The position numbers were made by a program, and so were the translations under genes. A stretch of 23,141 bases of DNA from an uncultured Bacteroidota bacterium (GTDB taxonomy: Bacteria; Bacteroidota; Bacteroidia; 2-12-FULL-35-15): the NCBI GenBank assembly GCA_903833025.1, contig CAILDT010000859.1, forward strand, positions 1 through 23,141. Direction: 5' to 3'. Of the stretch, positions 8,270 to 16,501 are shown one piece after another. The notes under the pieces were generated by a model. It worked only from the letters and a program-made list of their open reading frames with translations. It was not told the DNA's origin and made no database searches. Position 1 is the first letter of the stretch. The number at the start of each line of letters is the position of its first letter.

Positions 8270-9502
8270 GTGAAAAAACAACTACTAGTATTTATTCTTT
8301 CCGTTTTTATTTCTTCTGAAATTTTTGCAGGAGGATTTCAGGTTAATTTACAAGGACAAAAACAAGCGGGTATGGGGCATACCGGCACAGGGTTCTGTCA
8401 GGATAACGCTGCTTTGTTTTTTAATCCGGGAGGAGTTTCGTTTTTAGATTCGTTGCGAGGCATTTCGTTTGGCGGAAGTTTTATTTTTCCGCGTACCACT
8501 TACCTCGATGAAAGTAGTGGTTACATTGCCCATACGGAGCATCATACAGGAACGCCGATAACTTTATACGCCGTTTATAAATTTCATAAAACAGATAAGT
8601 GGAACGTAGGATTAGCTATTTATAACCCTTTCGGGAGCCGTGTGCAATACCCTGACGACTGGAAAGGACAATTTCTTATCAGAGAAATAGATTTAAAAAC
8701 ATTTTTTATTCAGCCCACTGTTTCTTATAAAGTAAATGAAAAGCTCGGTATAGGTGCTGGGTTTGTATATGCTACTGGAGATTTTAGTTTGCGCAAGGGA
8801 ATACCCATTCAGGATTCAACAGGGAAATATGGAGAAGGAAACCTGCACGGCAAAGCTTCGGGATATGGTTTTAATGTTGGAATATATTACAAAGCAGGAG
8901 AAAAATTATCGGTAGGATTAGATTACCGTTCGCAAGTAAATGTGAAAGTAAAAGATGGAACAGCCGATTTTACAGTGCCTGCATCAGTAGCAAGTTTTTT
9001 TCCGACAACTACTTTTTCTACTCAACTTAAATTACCATCTACATTAACATTAGGCGTTGCCTATTCCTTTATCCCGAAATTAAAAGTGGCGTTGGATATT
9101 AATTACATCGGATGGAAATCGTACGATTCGCTTATCATTGATTTTGCGCAGAATACCGATAACTTAAAAGACATCCATTCGGCACGTGTTTATCAAAATG
9201 TTTTTATTGTTCGCCTTGGTGCGCAATATACTTTAACAAATAGATGGACGGTGAGATTAGGAACTTACTACGATGCAACACCTGTAAAAGCAGGGTATTT
9301 AACCCCCGAAACGCCTGATGCAAATAAAATAGCAATTACGGCAGGTGCATCATTTCGGATAACAGATAAGTTTCATTTAGACTGTTCGTTCCTATATATA
9401 GAAGGTATGAAGCGCACCGACACTAATTTAGAAACCGGATTTACGGGCACTTACAAAACAAAAGCTGTTGTTCCTGGTTTGAGTATTGAATATGTTTTTT
9501 AA
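8270..9502 (+). CDS. OmpP1/FadL/TodX family outer-membrane transport protein
   Basis: This 410-residue outer-membrane porin of the FadL family takes up long-chain fatty acids or other hydrophobic compounds. It starts at GTG with a signal peptide, MKKQLLVFILSVFISSEIFA. The mature N-terminus, GGFQVNLQGQKQAGMGHTGT, is the FadL signature that forms the plug, followed by DNAALFFNPGGVSFL, also typical. Beta-strand-like segments run to a final SIEYVF ending in Phe, the usual outer-membrane barrel terminus. It lies 48 bp after rnc but has its own promoter match. The substrate cannot be told from sequence; a link to the neighbouring secreted hydrolase (59 bp downstream) is only suggested by proximity. 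Confidence 0.92.
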   Translation: MKKQLLVFILSVFISSEIFAGGFQVNLQGQKQAGMGHTGTGFCQDNAALFFNPGGVSFLDSLRGISFGGSFIFPRTTYLDESSGYIAHTEHHTGTPITLYAVYKFHKTDKWNVGLAIYNPFGSRVQYPDDWKGQFLIREIDLKTFFIQPTVSYKVNEKLGIGAGFVYATGDFSLRKGIPIQDSTGKYGEGNLHGKASGYGFNVGIYYKAGEKLSVGLDYRSQVNVKVKDGTADFTVPASVASFFPTTTFSTQLKLPSTLTLGVAYSFIPKLKVALDINYIGWKSYDSLIIDFAQNTDNLKDIHSARVYQNVFIVRLGAQYTLTNRWTVRLGTYYDATPVKAGYLTPETPDANKIAITAGASFRITDKFHLDCSFLYIEGMKRTDTNLETGFTGTYKTKAVVPGLSIEYVF

Positions 9503-9561
9503 GAACAAAGAATTATTACTTTTACAAAAATTAATTTTAAACCCAATAAAACCCAAAACAA

Positions 9562-10866
9562 ATGAAAAAAATCTACAAACTAATTACTGTTGCATTACTA
9601 TTAATTGCAACATCACAAACAAATGCACAATGTGCTGGTGGTCGTTATCACGATTATGTTTTTCCGACAACGCCAACGCCTACTTCTGGGGTTGTTTATG
9701 GAAGTAATGTAACTGCTGCAAATGCAACACAAAGTTTAGTGCTCGATGTATATCAGCCCGTTGGCGATGTGGCTACCAGCCGTGCTTTGGTTATAATCGC
9801 GCACGGTGGCAGTTTTGTGTATGGTGGCAGAACAGGTACCGATGTGGTTCCTTTGGCTCAAGACCTTGCAAAATTGGGATATGTTACGGCAAGTATTGAT
9901 TACCGATTAGGAATGACAAATTTTCCTTTTGCGGCTCAACATACTGTAGATTCTTCGGATGCTGGTGCTGAATTAATGCGTGCTGTTCACGATGCACGTG
10001 CTGCTGTTCGTTTCTTCCGCAAAAATGCGAGAGTAGGAGGTAATACGTATGGCATTGACACCAACAATATTTTCTTCGCTGGTGTTTCTGCTGGTGGGCT
10101 TACTGCTTTGCATCTTGCTTATTTGGACCAAATGTCGGAGTTTCCTCCGTATATTGATACTACAGGTGTAACGGTAGGTGCAATGACTGGGCAACCGGGC
10201 TTACACGGCGGTATTGAGGGGATGAGCGGTAATCCTGGTTATCCTTCTACCGTAAAAGCAATTGTAAATATTTGTGGTGCACTTGGCGATACACTTTGGA
10301 TGCACGCGGGCGATACACCTGTTTTGAGTTTTCACGGAACGATTGATGGCACAGTGCCTTATGGCTATGCAACTATTGCTGTTATTGGCAATCCGCTTTT
10401 GAAAGTTTATGGTAGTTCGCTTGTTAATGAGAGAGCTACTAATTTAGGAATTCCAAATTGTATGGAAACTTGGATAGGGCAAGACCACGTGCCGGAAGTA
10501 GCCAGTGCTGTGTATTTTGATTCTACTATTACTATTACCCGTACTTTTTTAGAACATTTTACCTGCGGAACGCCTATGAATTGTGCTTATTCTAATCCAT
10601 TAGGAGTTAATGAACTTGCTGCTGATGTTGATTTTACGGTGTATCCTAACCCTGCAACTGCTTCTGTAACTATTGATTTATCTGCTTTTGCTGGACACTC
10701 GGTTAGTGTGGAAATGTATGATATGATGGGCAGAAATGTAAAATCGGTTAGTACTATTAAAGCTACTAATTATACTATTGGCAGAGAAAATTTGAATTCT
10801 GGTATTTATTTTATGAATGTAATTTCGGAAGGAAAGGTGTTTTCTAAGAAAATTATTTTTGAGTAA
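9562..10866 (+). CDS. Secreted alpha/beta hydrolase (carboxylesterase-like) with T9SS type A sorting domain
   Basis: This 434-residue exported esterase-like enzyme has a signal peptide at residues 1-22 (LITVALLLIATSQTNA, then QCAGG). The alpha/beta hydrolase core shows the oxyanion HGGSF motif (81-85), the nucleophile elbow GVSAGG with Ser176, a probable acid Asp262 (HGTIDGTVPYG) and His309 (GQDHVPE). Residues about 355-434 are a Por secretion-system C-terminal domain: VYPNPATASVTIDL, VEMYDMMGRNVKS, LNSGIYFMNVISEGKVFSKK. It should therefore be exported through the T9SS and released or anchored at the surface. The family includes carboxylesterases and BD-FAE-like enzymes; the substrate is unknown. 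A strong palindromic terminator follows 54 bp after the stop. Confidence 0.92.
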   Translation: MKKIYKLITVALLLIATSQTNAQCAGGRYHDYVFPTTPTPTSGVVYGSNVTAANATQSLVLDVYQPVGDVATSRALVIIAHGGSFVYGGRTGTDVVPLAQDLAKLGYVTASIDYRLGMTNFPFAAQHTVDSSDAGAELMRAVHDARAAVRFFRKNARVGGNTYGIDTNNIFFAGVSAGGLTALHLAYLDQMSEFPPYIDTTGVTVGAMTGQPGLHGGIEGMSGNPGYPSTVKAIVNICGALGDTLWMHAGDTPVLSFHGTIDGTVPYGYATIAVIGNPLLKVYGSSLVNERATNLGIPNCMETWIGQDHVPEVASAVYFDSTITITRTFLEHFTCGTPMNCAYSNPLGVNELAADVDFTVYPNPATASVTIDLSAFAGHSVSVEMYDMMGRNVKSVSTIKATNYTIGRENLNSGIYFMNVISEGKVFSKKIIFE

Positions 10867-10872
10867 ATTGTT

Positions 10873-10912
10873 GGTTTATTGGTTCACTAGTTCATTCGTT
10901 AATTAGTTGTTT
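10873..10912. repeat. 8-bp degenerate tandem repeat, five copies
   Basis: Five consecutive 8-mers, GGTTTATT, GGTTCACT, AGTTCATT, CGTTAATT and AGTTGTTT, follow the consensus NGTTYATT. They sit between the hydrolase stop and its terminator. Similar low-complexity GTTCATTAGTT tracts are common between Bacteroidota genes; no function is assigned. Confidence 0.6.
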
Positions 10913-10920
10913 CGTAAAAC

Positions 10921-10957
10921 AAAAAAACCCGCTCTTATATAAGAGCGGGTTTTTTTT
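10921..10957 (+). terminator. Perfectly palindromic, probably bidirectional terminator
   Basis: An 11-bp perfect inverted repeat (arms CCCGCTCTTAT and ATAAGAGCGGG, 10928-10949) is flanked by seven A on the left and eight T on the right. This makes a 36-bp perfect palindrome that can end transcripts from either strand. On the plus strand it terminates the hydrolase gene. Confidence 0.9.
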
Positions 10958-11034
10958 GTTTAAAGATTGTAGTTGTTAAGCTATTTAACATCCGAATTTT
11001 GTTCCAGTGCAAGGGTAAAAGAGGAAAAATTAAG

Positions 11035-11486
11035 GGAATGTGCGTTTTTTGTTCCGGCACTCGCGGAAATGAAAAGTGCCTATGTCGAAATCGTTTCGAT
11101 ACTTGTAGAGAACACTTTGGCACTCGCGAAAATCGTTTCGGAACTCCCCCATTAGGCGTGAAGTTAATTGCAAAAGCAATCGATTTTCAATCTGCAACGT
11201 TCGTTGAGTTTGTTACACCATTCGTTCTGTTTGGTGAAAGGTTCGTACTTCTTCGCCAACTCTCCCTACTTTGTGCCGAACTCTCTGGACTTTTGGCGCA
11301 ACTCTTCTGATGTTGCGTTCAATTGTCCTGACTTCTGCCAAACTCTCCTGACTTCTTGGGCAACTCTCTGTACTTTGCACCAAACTATCCAGACTTTTGC
11401 TCCAACTGTCCCAACTTCTTCCCAAACTCAACCTATCTTTAACCGAAAGGTACGTACCTTCTTGCGAACAGTACGTACCTTTTAAA
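11035..11486. repeat. Degenerate 21-bp periodic tract (about 21 units)
   Basis: From at least 11035 the sequence repeats imperfectly every 21 bp. Units can be counted from 11056, 11077, 11098, 11119 and so on to 11329; the unit at 11329-11348 is 20 bp, and the phase resumes at 11349, 11370, 11391, 11412, 11433, 11454 and 11475. The best-conserved part (11245-11486) has the core AACTCTCCTGACTTCTT. The left part is more diverged but shares exact pieces, such as AAATCGTTTCG and GGCACTCGCG, one to three units apart. The last two full units share GTACGTACCTT at exactly 21-bp spacing. The plus strand has no convincing gene. The minus strand reads as leucine-zipper-like heptads interrupted by stops and by the 20-bp unit. 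Confidence 0.8.
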
Positions 11487-11654
11487 AGCGGAACCCTTGA
11501 TTTTGTTGAGTTTCCTAATTTGGAAAGAAGGAAACGGAGGCAGACGGACGTCCAAATCCGGAGTATTTCCTCCTGTTACTCTTACAAAAACCTCTTTTCC
11601 TCTCACGGTTCCTGTAATAATCAATTTGCTTGAACTTCCAGTTTCGCAAACCAC
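11439..11654 (-). pseudogene. Possible decayed coding fragment upstream of the heptad tract
   Basis: A 71-codon minus-strand frame opens at GTG 11654 (the nearest upstream stop lies near 11686). It contains protein-like sequence, SSKLIITGTVRGKEVFVRV followed by TGGNTPDLDVRLPPFP, then enters the 21-bp periodic tract out of the heptad frame and stops at 11439. No start signal, signal peptide or known family is recognised. It may be the remnant of a longer gene whose coiled-coil end is now the periodic tract, or a non-coding dispersed intergenic element. Low confidence either way. Confidence 0.25.
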
Positions 11655-11678
11655 AGTAAAAGTAATAACCCGCAGACG

Positions 11679-11725
11679 CGAGCGTCATTTCCGCTCGTGA
11701 CTATTATTCGGGAGCGTCTCGCTCC
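11679..11725. repeat. Two adjacent GC-rich hairpins
   Basis: CGAGCG (11679-11684) pairs with CGCTCG (11692-11697) across a 7-nt loop. GGAGCG (11711-11716) pairs with CGCTCC (11720-11725) across TCT. Both stand out from the AT-rich surroundings and share the GAGCG core, so they may be parts of a dispersed palindromic element. Neither has a T-tract. Confidence 0.5.
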
Positions 11726-11732
11726 AAATAAC

Positions 11733-11765
11733 AAAAAAAACGCCTCGTAAATTAATACGAGGCGT
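11733..11765 (-). terminator. Rho-independent terminator of the efflux operon
   Basis: A perfect 10-bp stem (ACGCCTCGTA at 11740-11749 with TACGAGGCGT at 11756-11765, loop AATTAA) is followed on the minus strand by a run of eight T (11740-11733). It lies 132 bp past the stop of the outer-membrane factor gene, so it ends the minus-strand RND operon. Confidence 0.88.
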
Positions 11766-11768
11766 AGA

Positions 11769-11827
11769 GGAGCAGTGGCAACACAAACAAAACAATCTAA
11801 ATAATGCAAACGTTAACTTACTGCTCC
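11769..11827. repeat. Inverted repeat with long spacer
   Basis: GGAGCAGT at 11769-11776 and ACTGCTCC at 11820-11827 are exact inverted repeats 43 bp apart, inside the 3' untranslated part of the efflux operon. On the plus strand the right arm is followed by a T-run. This could fold as a long-loop hairpin in the operon's 3' UTR. Function unknown; chance is possible. Confidence 0.35.
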
Positions 11828-11897
11828 AATTTTTTTAAGTGATTTTCTAGCTACTCTTTCTATGATAAAATTTATTTCTATTACTGATATTAATAAT

Positions 11898-13328
11898 CTA
11901 TTTCCACCCGCCGCCTAATGCCTGATAAATATTGGTAACAGCTACAAATTGTTGCTGTTTTGTTTTTATTAAATCCAATTTAGCATCCAGCGCATCACGT
12001 TGTGTCATTAACACTTCAAAATAATTTGCTTTGCCGTATTTAAAAAGTTCGTTAGCTATATCTATTGATTGTGTTAAGGCATCCACCTGTTTGCTTTTAA
12101 TATCGAATGCCTGATTGAGATTATTAATGCTCGATAGTTGGTTAGAAACTTCCACAAAGCCGTTTATAATTGTTTTTTGGTAATTATACATCGCTTCAAT
12201 TTGGCGAGCTTTGGATTTATTAAATTCAGCTTTTATTGCGCTGCGATTAATTAAGGGAGCTACTAAATCGCCAGCTAAATTATACATCAATGATTGCGGA
12301 GTCATAAATAAAAATGAAGGTTTAAATGCCTGAAACCCCACGCCACCTGTTATGCTGAAAGTAGGGAAAAATTGGGCTTGGGCTGATTTTACATCACATT
12401 TAGTTGCAAAAAGTTCGAACTTTGCCTGTTTAATATCAGGTCGGTTGGCTAACAATTGAGAAGGAATACCGCTTTTTATTTGTTGAGGCAATTGAGCCAT
12501 AAAACCAGATTTATCGCGAACAATAGCTTGTGGGTACCTGCCCATCAAAAAATTAATTTTGTTTTCATTTTCTTTTATTTGCTGCTGCACATCAAACTCC
12601 ATCGCTTGAGAATTTAATACATCTGCTTCAAATTTTTTAACTGCTAATGCGTTAACTACCGATGCTTCTTTTTGAATCTTTACAATTTCAAGTGCATTTT
12701 TCTGCAATTCTATTGTTTCCTTAATTATGTCGAGCTGATTATCCAACGAAAGCAATTCGTAATATGATTTCGAAATTTCGGATATTAAATTTGTTATTAC
12801 AAAATTTTTACCTTCTATACTCTCCAGGTATCTTGCAAATGCAGCTTTTTTACCATTTCTAAGTTTTTTCCAAATATCAACTTCCCAAGTAGCATTTAAG
12901 CCCAGATAAAAATTACCAAGATCTTCGGGCACAAGCTGCCCTGGGGTTATATCGGCAGACGCATCGCCGGCTCCCTGGCTGGTATAATGCCCCACCTTTT
13001 CGAGCCCTGCCCCAGCAGTTGCATTTACAACGGGGAATAACATACCCTTTCTTAACCGCACATCGTTCCTCGCAATTTCTATATCCTGTAGCGTTATCAT
13101 CAGGTCAGGATTATTTTTAAGCGCAGTATCAATAAGGGTTACAAGGTTTTTATCTTGAAAAAAATCTTTCCATTTTATTTGTGCAGAATTAACTGAGTCT
13201 TTAGAATCAGAATAAGATTCAGGCATTGCTTTGTCTTTATCCTGAACAGGAGTAAGCATTTTGCAACTTGCAAAAAGGATGCAAATTAACAACGCCATTA
13301 TGATTTTATATTTTCCGAAACCCTTCAT
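11898..13328 (-). CDS. RND efflux system outer-membrane factor (TolC/OprM-like lipoprotein)
   Basis: This 476-residue outer-membrane channel is the exit duct of the tripartite pump encoded just upstream. A lipoprotein signal is clear (IIMALLICILFASC, lipid-bearing Cys22), as in NodT/OprM-type factors. Two long repeated helical regions follow, with typical motifs: IALKNNPDLMITLQDIEIA-type N-terminal helix, LGLNATWEVDIWKKLRNGKK, LLANRPDIKQAKFELFATKC, and near the C-terminus LFKYGKANYFEVLMTQRDAL. All are hallmarks of the outer-membrane efflux protein family. The C-terminus ends IYQALGGGWK. It is the last gene of the operon, only 1 bp from the pump gene stop, and is followed by a strong terminator. 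Confidence 0.94.
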   Translation of the reverse strand: MKGFGKYKIIMALLICILFASCKMLTPVQDKDKAMPESYSDSKDSVNSAQIKWKDFFQDKNLVTLIDTALKNNPDLMITLQDIEIARNDVRLRKGMLFPVVNATAGAGLEKVGHYTSQGAGDASADITPGQLVPEDLGNFYLGLNATWEVDIWKKLRNGKKAAFARYLESIEGKNFVITNLISEISKSYYELLSLDNQLDIIKETIELQKNALEIVKIQKEASVVNALAVKKFEADVLNSQAMEFDVQQQIKENENKINFLMGRYPQAIVRDKSGFMAQLPQQIKSGIPSQLLANRPDIKQAKFELFATKCDVKSAQAQFFPTFSITGGVGFQAFKPSFLFMTPQSLMYNLAGDLVAPLINRSAIKAEFNKSKARQIEAMYNYQKTIINGFVEVSNQLSSINNLNQAFDIKSKQVDALTQSIDIANELFKYGKANYFEVLMTQRDALDAKLDLIKTKQQQFVAVTNIYQALGGGWK

Positions 13329-13329
13329 T

Positions 13330-16300
13330 TTATATCATCTCGTCGGTTAAAGGTTCGTCTGCCTGGTCTTCAACAAAAGCGTGTCTTTCCGAAATACTTG
13401 CGAAAATATAATAAAGACCAGGAACAATAAGAACACCGAAAATAGTACCAAACAACATACCTCCTGCAGCAGCAGCACCTATCGTTCTGTTGCCAATAGC
13501 ACCTGGTCCGGTGGCAAACACAAGCGGAAGTAACCCGGCAATAAAAGCGAAGGAAGTCATTAATATAGGACGAAGACGAGCTGCTGCACCGTCAATAGCC
13601 GATTGCATTACGCTCTTCCCCTGCCGATGCCTTTGAATGGCAAACTCCACAATTAACACTGCATTCTTCCCCAATATTCCGATAAGCATTACCATTGCAA
13701 TTTGTGCATAAATATTGTTCTCTAAGCCCAATGTTTTAATAAAAAAGAAGGCGCCAAAAATTCCGACAGGCAATGAAAGTATTATTGGTAGTGGCAATAC
13801 AAAGCTTTCGTATTGAGCAGATAATACCAAATAAACAAAGATGAGAGAAATAAGAAATATATAGATAGCTTGATTTCCCTGTCTTGATTCATCAATAGAA
13901 ATACCAGCCCATTCTATTCCAAATCCCTTTGGTAATTTCTCTTTAGCTACCTCTTCTACTGCTGTAAGAGCCGCACCACTACTATAACCAGCAGCAGGAC
14001 CACCACTTATTTCAGCCGAATTATACAAATTGTGTCGAGTAATTTCTACGATATCCGATACCTTCTCAATTTTCATAAATGCTGAATATGGAACCATTTC
14101 ACCGCTATCGTTTTTCACATAATATTTTAAAAGGTCGCTCGGCTGCTCTCTGTAGGAAGGCAAAGCTTGCACCATTACTTTATAAGGACGGTCGTATTTA
14201 ATAAAACTCGTTTCATAATCACTACCAATAAATGTGGAAAGATTATTCATAGCAGCATCTATAGCCACTCCTTTTTGTTTCGCCTTATCAAAATCAAGTT
14301 TTAAATTATATTGAGGATAACTCGCATTATAGAATGTAAAGGCATTTGAAAGTTCGGGGCGTTTATTTAATTCAGCCACAAATTCGTTACTAACCTTTTC
14401 CATTTTTTTATAATCACCTGTTGAAGCCTTATCTAAAAGACGACACTCGAAACCACCAGCAGCACCATAACCCGGTACAGCAGGAGGAGGGAAAAATTCA
14501 ATTGTAGCACCTTTAATATTTTTTGCTTTCTCTTCCAATTCCTTCATTACTTCCATAGTAGAGTGTTTTCGCTCTTCCCAACTTTTTAGATTTATTAAAC
14601 AACTTCCCGAATTGTCTCCGGTACTTTCCGTTAAAATTTCATAACCTGCCATTGCCGATACGGATTTGATATCTTCTATCGTCAATGCAACTTTTTGTAA
14701 TTCCGCTACCACTTCATTCGTTCTTTCCAATGTTGAACCTGGTGGGGTAAGTATCTCTGCATAAAAGAGTCCTTGGTCCTCATTAGGAATAAATCCAGAA
14801 GGAACTTTGGTACTTAAAAACCAGGTTCCTAAACAAAAAACAATTAATACCATAAATGTTACTACTCTTCTGTTTACAATAATGCTCACCACCTTTTTAT
14901 ACCTGCCCTGCAAACTGTTAAACGAGTTATTAAATCCTATTAAAAAACGATTGAGCAATGTTTTTCTTTTTTCAACTCCGTGGGTATTCTTTAGAATCAA
15001 AACGCATATAGCAGGTGTAAATGTAAGCGCAACCACTCCAGATAAAATAATAGCAGTAGCCATAGTTACTGAAAACTGCCTGTAAAATATTCCAACCGGA
15101 CCGGACATAAACGAAATAGGAATAAACACAGAAGCCATAACAAGAGTAATGGCAATAATGGCACCTCCAATTTCTTTCATTGCCAGTTCAGTAGCAGCCA
15201 TAACACCTATTTTGTTTTGTTCCATTTTGGCGTGTACCGCCTCCACCACAACTATTGCATCATCTACCACAATACCAATAGCAAGTACCAAAGCGAACAA
15301 GGTAATAAGGTTAAGTGAAATTCCAAAAAGTTGCATAAAAAAGAACGTCCCTATAAGTGATATTGGCACAGCTATTATAGGAATTAAAGTGGAACGCCAA
15401 TCGCCAAGGAATATAAACACTACAAAAGCAACCAATAAAAATGCTTCTATTAAGGTGTGCAATACTTTATCAATTGAGGCATCTAGAAATTTTGATACAT
15501 CATATCCCAAAGAATAATTCATTCCTTTTGGAAATGAACTCTCCTTTATTTCTTCCAACCTTTTTTTAACATTCTTAATTACCTGACTGGCGTTGCTACC
15601 ATAAGATTGTTTGAGGACTATTGCAGCAGAAGGTTTTCCGTTTAAATTAGAATATATATCATAATAGGTACTTCCAAATTCAACATCGGCAACATCTTTT
15701 AAACGGAGTAGTTGACCATCAGGGTTGGCTTTCACTATAATATTTTCATATTCCTCCTTGGTTGTAAATCGTCCCGAATATTTTATTACATATTCAAACG
15801 CCTGTGATTTTTTTCCAGAACTTTCTCCTAATCTTCCGGGAGATGCTTCTATACTTTGCTCGCCCAAGGCGGTCATCACTTCATCAGCCGAAACCTTATG
15901 TGCCTGCATTCTATCAGGTTTCAACCAAACCCTCATTGAATAATCTCTGTTTCCAAGAATATCTGCAAATCCAACCCCATCTACCCTCTTTAATTCCGAA
16001 AGCATATTGATATCCGCAAAATTGGATAGAAAATTAATATCCAATTTAGGGTCGTCACTGTATAGGTTGATATACATCAACATATTCGATTCCTCTCTTG
16101 TAATCTTAACACCTTCACGAACTACAATAGGAGGTAGTTTATTAACCACCGCCGCAACCCTATTTTGAATATTTACAGAAGCAATATTAGGGTCGGTTCC
16201 TAATTCAAAAACAATGGAGAGCGAACATTCTCCATCACTTCCTGCATCTGAATCTATGTATTTTAATCCAGGAACCCCATTGATAGCACGTTCTAGTGGA

Positions 16301-16488
16301 ATCACAACAGATTTTATCATTAATTGTCCGTTTGCTCCCGGGTAATCGGCAACAATATTAACCTTAGGAGGTGAAATGGATGGGAACTGAGTTACCGGCA
16401 ATTGAACCACTGCAAGAGCTCCTAAAAAAACAATAATCAGGGAGATGACAATAGATAAAACAGGTCTATGTATAAATTTATTGAACAT
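13330..16488 (-). CDS. HAE1-family RND efflux pump, inner-membrane transporter (AcrB/MexB-like)
   Basis: This 1052-residue proton-driven drug exporter has the two-fold RND architecture: TM1 (VLSIVISLIIVFLGALAVVQ), a large periplasmic porter loop, a TM2-6 block (about 340-500), TM7 (about 540-560), a second porter loop, and a TM8-12 block (about 870-1035). The proton-relay residues are present: D409 and D410 in TM4 (AIGIVVDDAIVVVEA) and K941 in TM10 (IGILGKNAVLIVEFA). These residues and FIPNEDQG at the start of the second loop identify the hydrophobe/amphiphile exporter group rather than the heavy-metal group. The substrate range is unknown. It is flanked in the same operon by the fusion protein (13 bp upstream) and outer-membrane factor (1 bp downstream). 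Confidence 0.97.
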   Translation of the reverse strand: MFNKFIHRPVLSIVISLIIVFLGALAVVQLPVTQFPSISPPKVNIVADYPGANGQLMIKSVVIPLERAINGVPGLKYIDSDAGSDGECSLSIVFELGTDPNIASVNIQNRVAAVVNKLPPIVVREGVKITREESNMLMYINLYSDDPKLDINFLSNFADINMLSELKRVDGVGFADILGNRDYSMRVWLKPDRMQAHKVSADEVMTALGEQSIEASPGRLGESSGKKSQAFEYVIKYSGRFTTKEEYENIIVKANPDGQLLRLKDVADVEFGSTYYDIYSNLNGKPSAAIVLKQSYGSNASQVIKNVKKRLEEIKESSFPKGMNYSLGYDVSKFLDASIDKVLHTLIEAFLLVAFVVFIFLGDWRSTLIPIIAVPISLIGTFFFMQLFGISLNLITLFALVLAIGIVVDDAIVVVEAVHAKMEQNKIGVMAATELAMKEIGGAIIAITLVMASVFIPISFMSGPVGIFYRQFSVTMATAIILSGVVALTFTPAICVLILKNTHGVEKRKTLLNRFLIGFNNSFNSLQGRYKKVVSIIVNRRVVTFMVLIVFCLGTWFLSTKVPSGFIPNEDQGLFYAEILTPPGSTLERTNEVVAELQKVALTIEDIKSVSAMAGYEILTESTGDNSGSCLINLKSWEERKHSTMEVMKELEEKAKNIKGATIEFFPPPAVPGYGAAGGFECRLLDKASTGDYKKMEKVSNEFVAELNKRPELSNAFTFYNASYPQYNLKLDFDKAKQKGVAIDAAMNNLSTFIGSDYETSFIKYDRPYKVMVQALPSYREQPSDLLKYYVKNDSGEMVPYSAFMKIEKVSDIVEITRHNLYNSAEISGGPAAGYSSGAALTAVEEVAKEKLPKGFGIEWAGISIDESRQGNQAIYIFLISLIFVYLVLSAQYESFVLPLPIILSLPVGIFGAFFFIKTLGLENNIYAQIAMVMLIGILGKNAVLIVEFAIQRHRQGKSVMQSAIDGAAARLRPILMTSFAFIAGLLPLVFATGPGAIGNRTIGAAAAGGMLFGTIFGVLIVPGLYYIFASISERHAFVEDQADEPLTDEMI

Positions 16489-16501
16489 ATTTTAAGTGTG
16501 C

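Noticed and set aside
9486..9707. 73-codon plus-strand frame overlapping the FadL and hydrolase genes
   Set aside because: It overlaps the hydrolase signal peptide and the end of FadL in another frame and has no protein-like features.
11168..11485. Plus-strand 105-codon frame through the 21-bp tract
   Set aside because: Its length follows from the 21-bp (7-codon) period. Its heptads have no sensible hydrophobic pattern, the frame crosses the 20-bp unit, and no promoter box or signal precedes it.
11035..11486. CRISPR array
   Set aside because: Units are contiguous 21-mers that diverge gradually, with no constant repeat and unique spacers and no cas genes nearby.
11621..11809. 62-codon minus-strand frame across the efflux operon terminator
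   Set aside because: It runs through the terminator stem-loop and both GC-rich hairpins and has no homology that I recognise.
14807..15517. Plus-strand frames opposite the RND pump
   Set aside because: They are antisense shadows of conserved transmembrane sequence in the pump gene.
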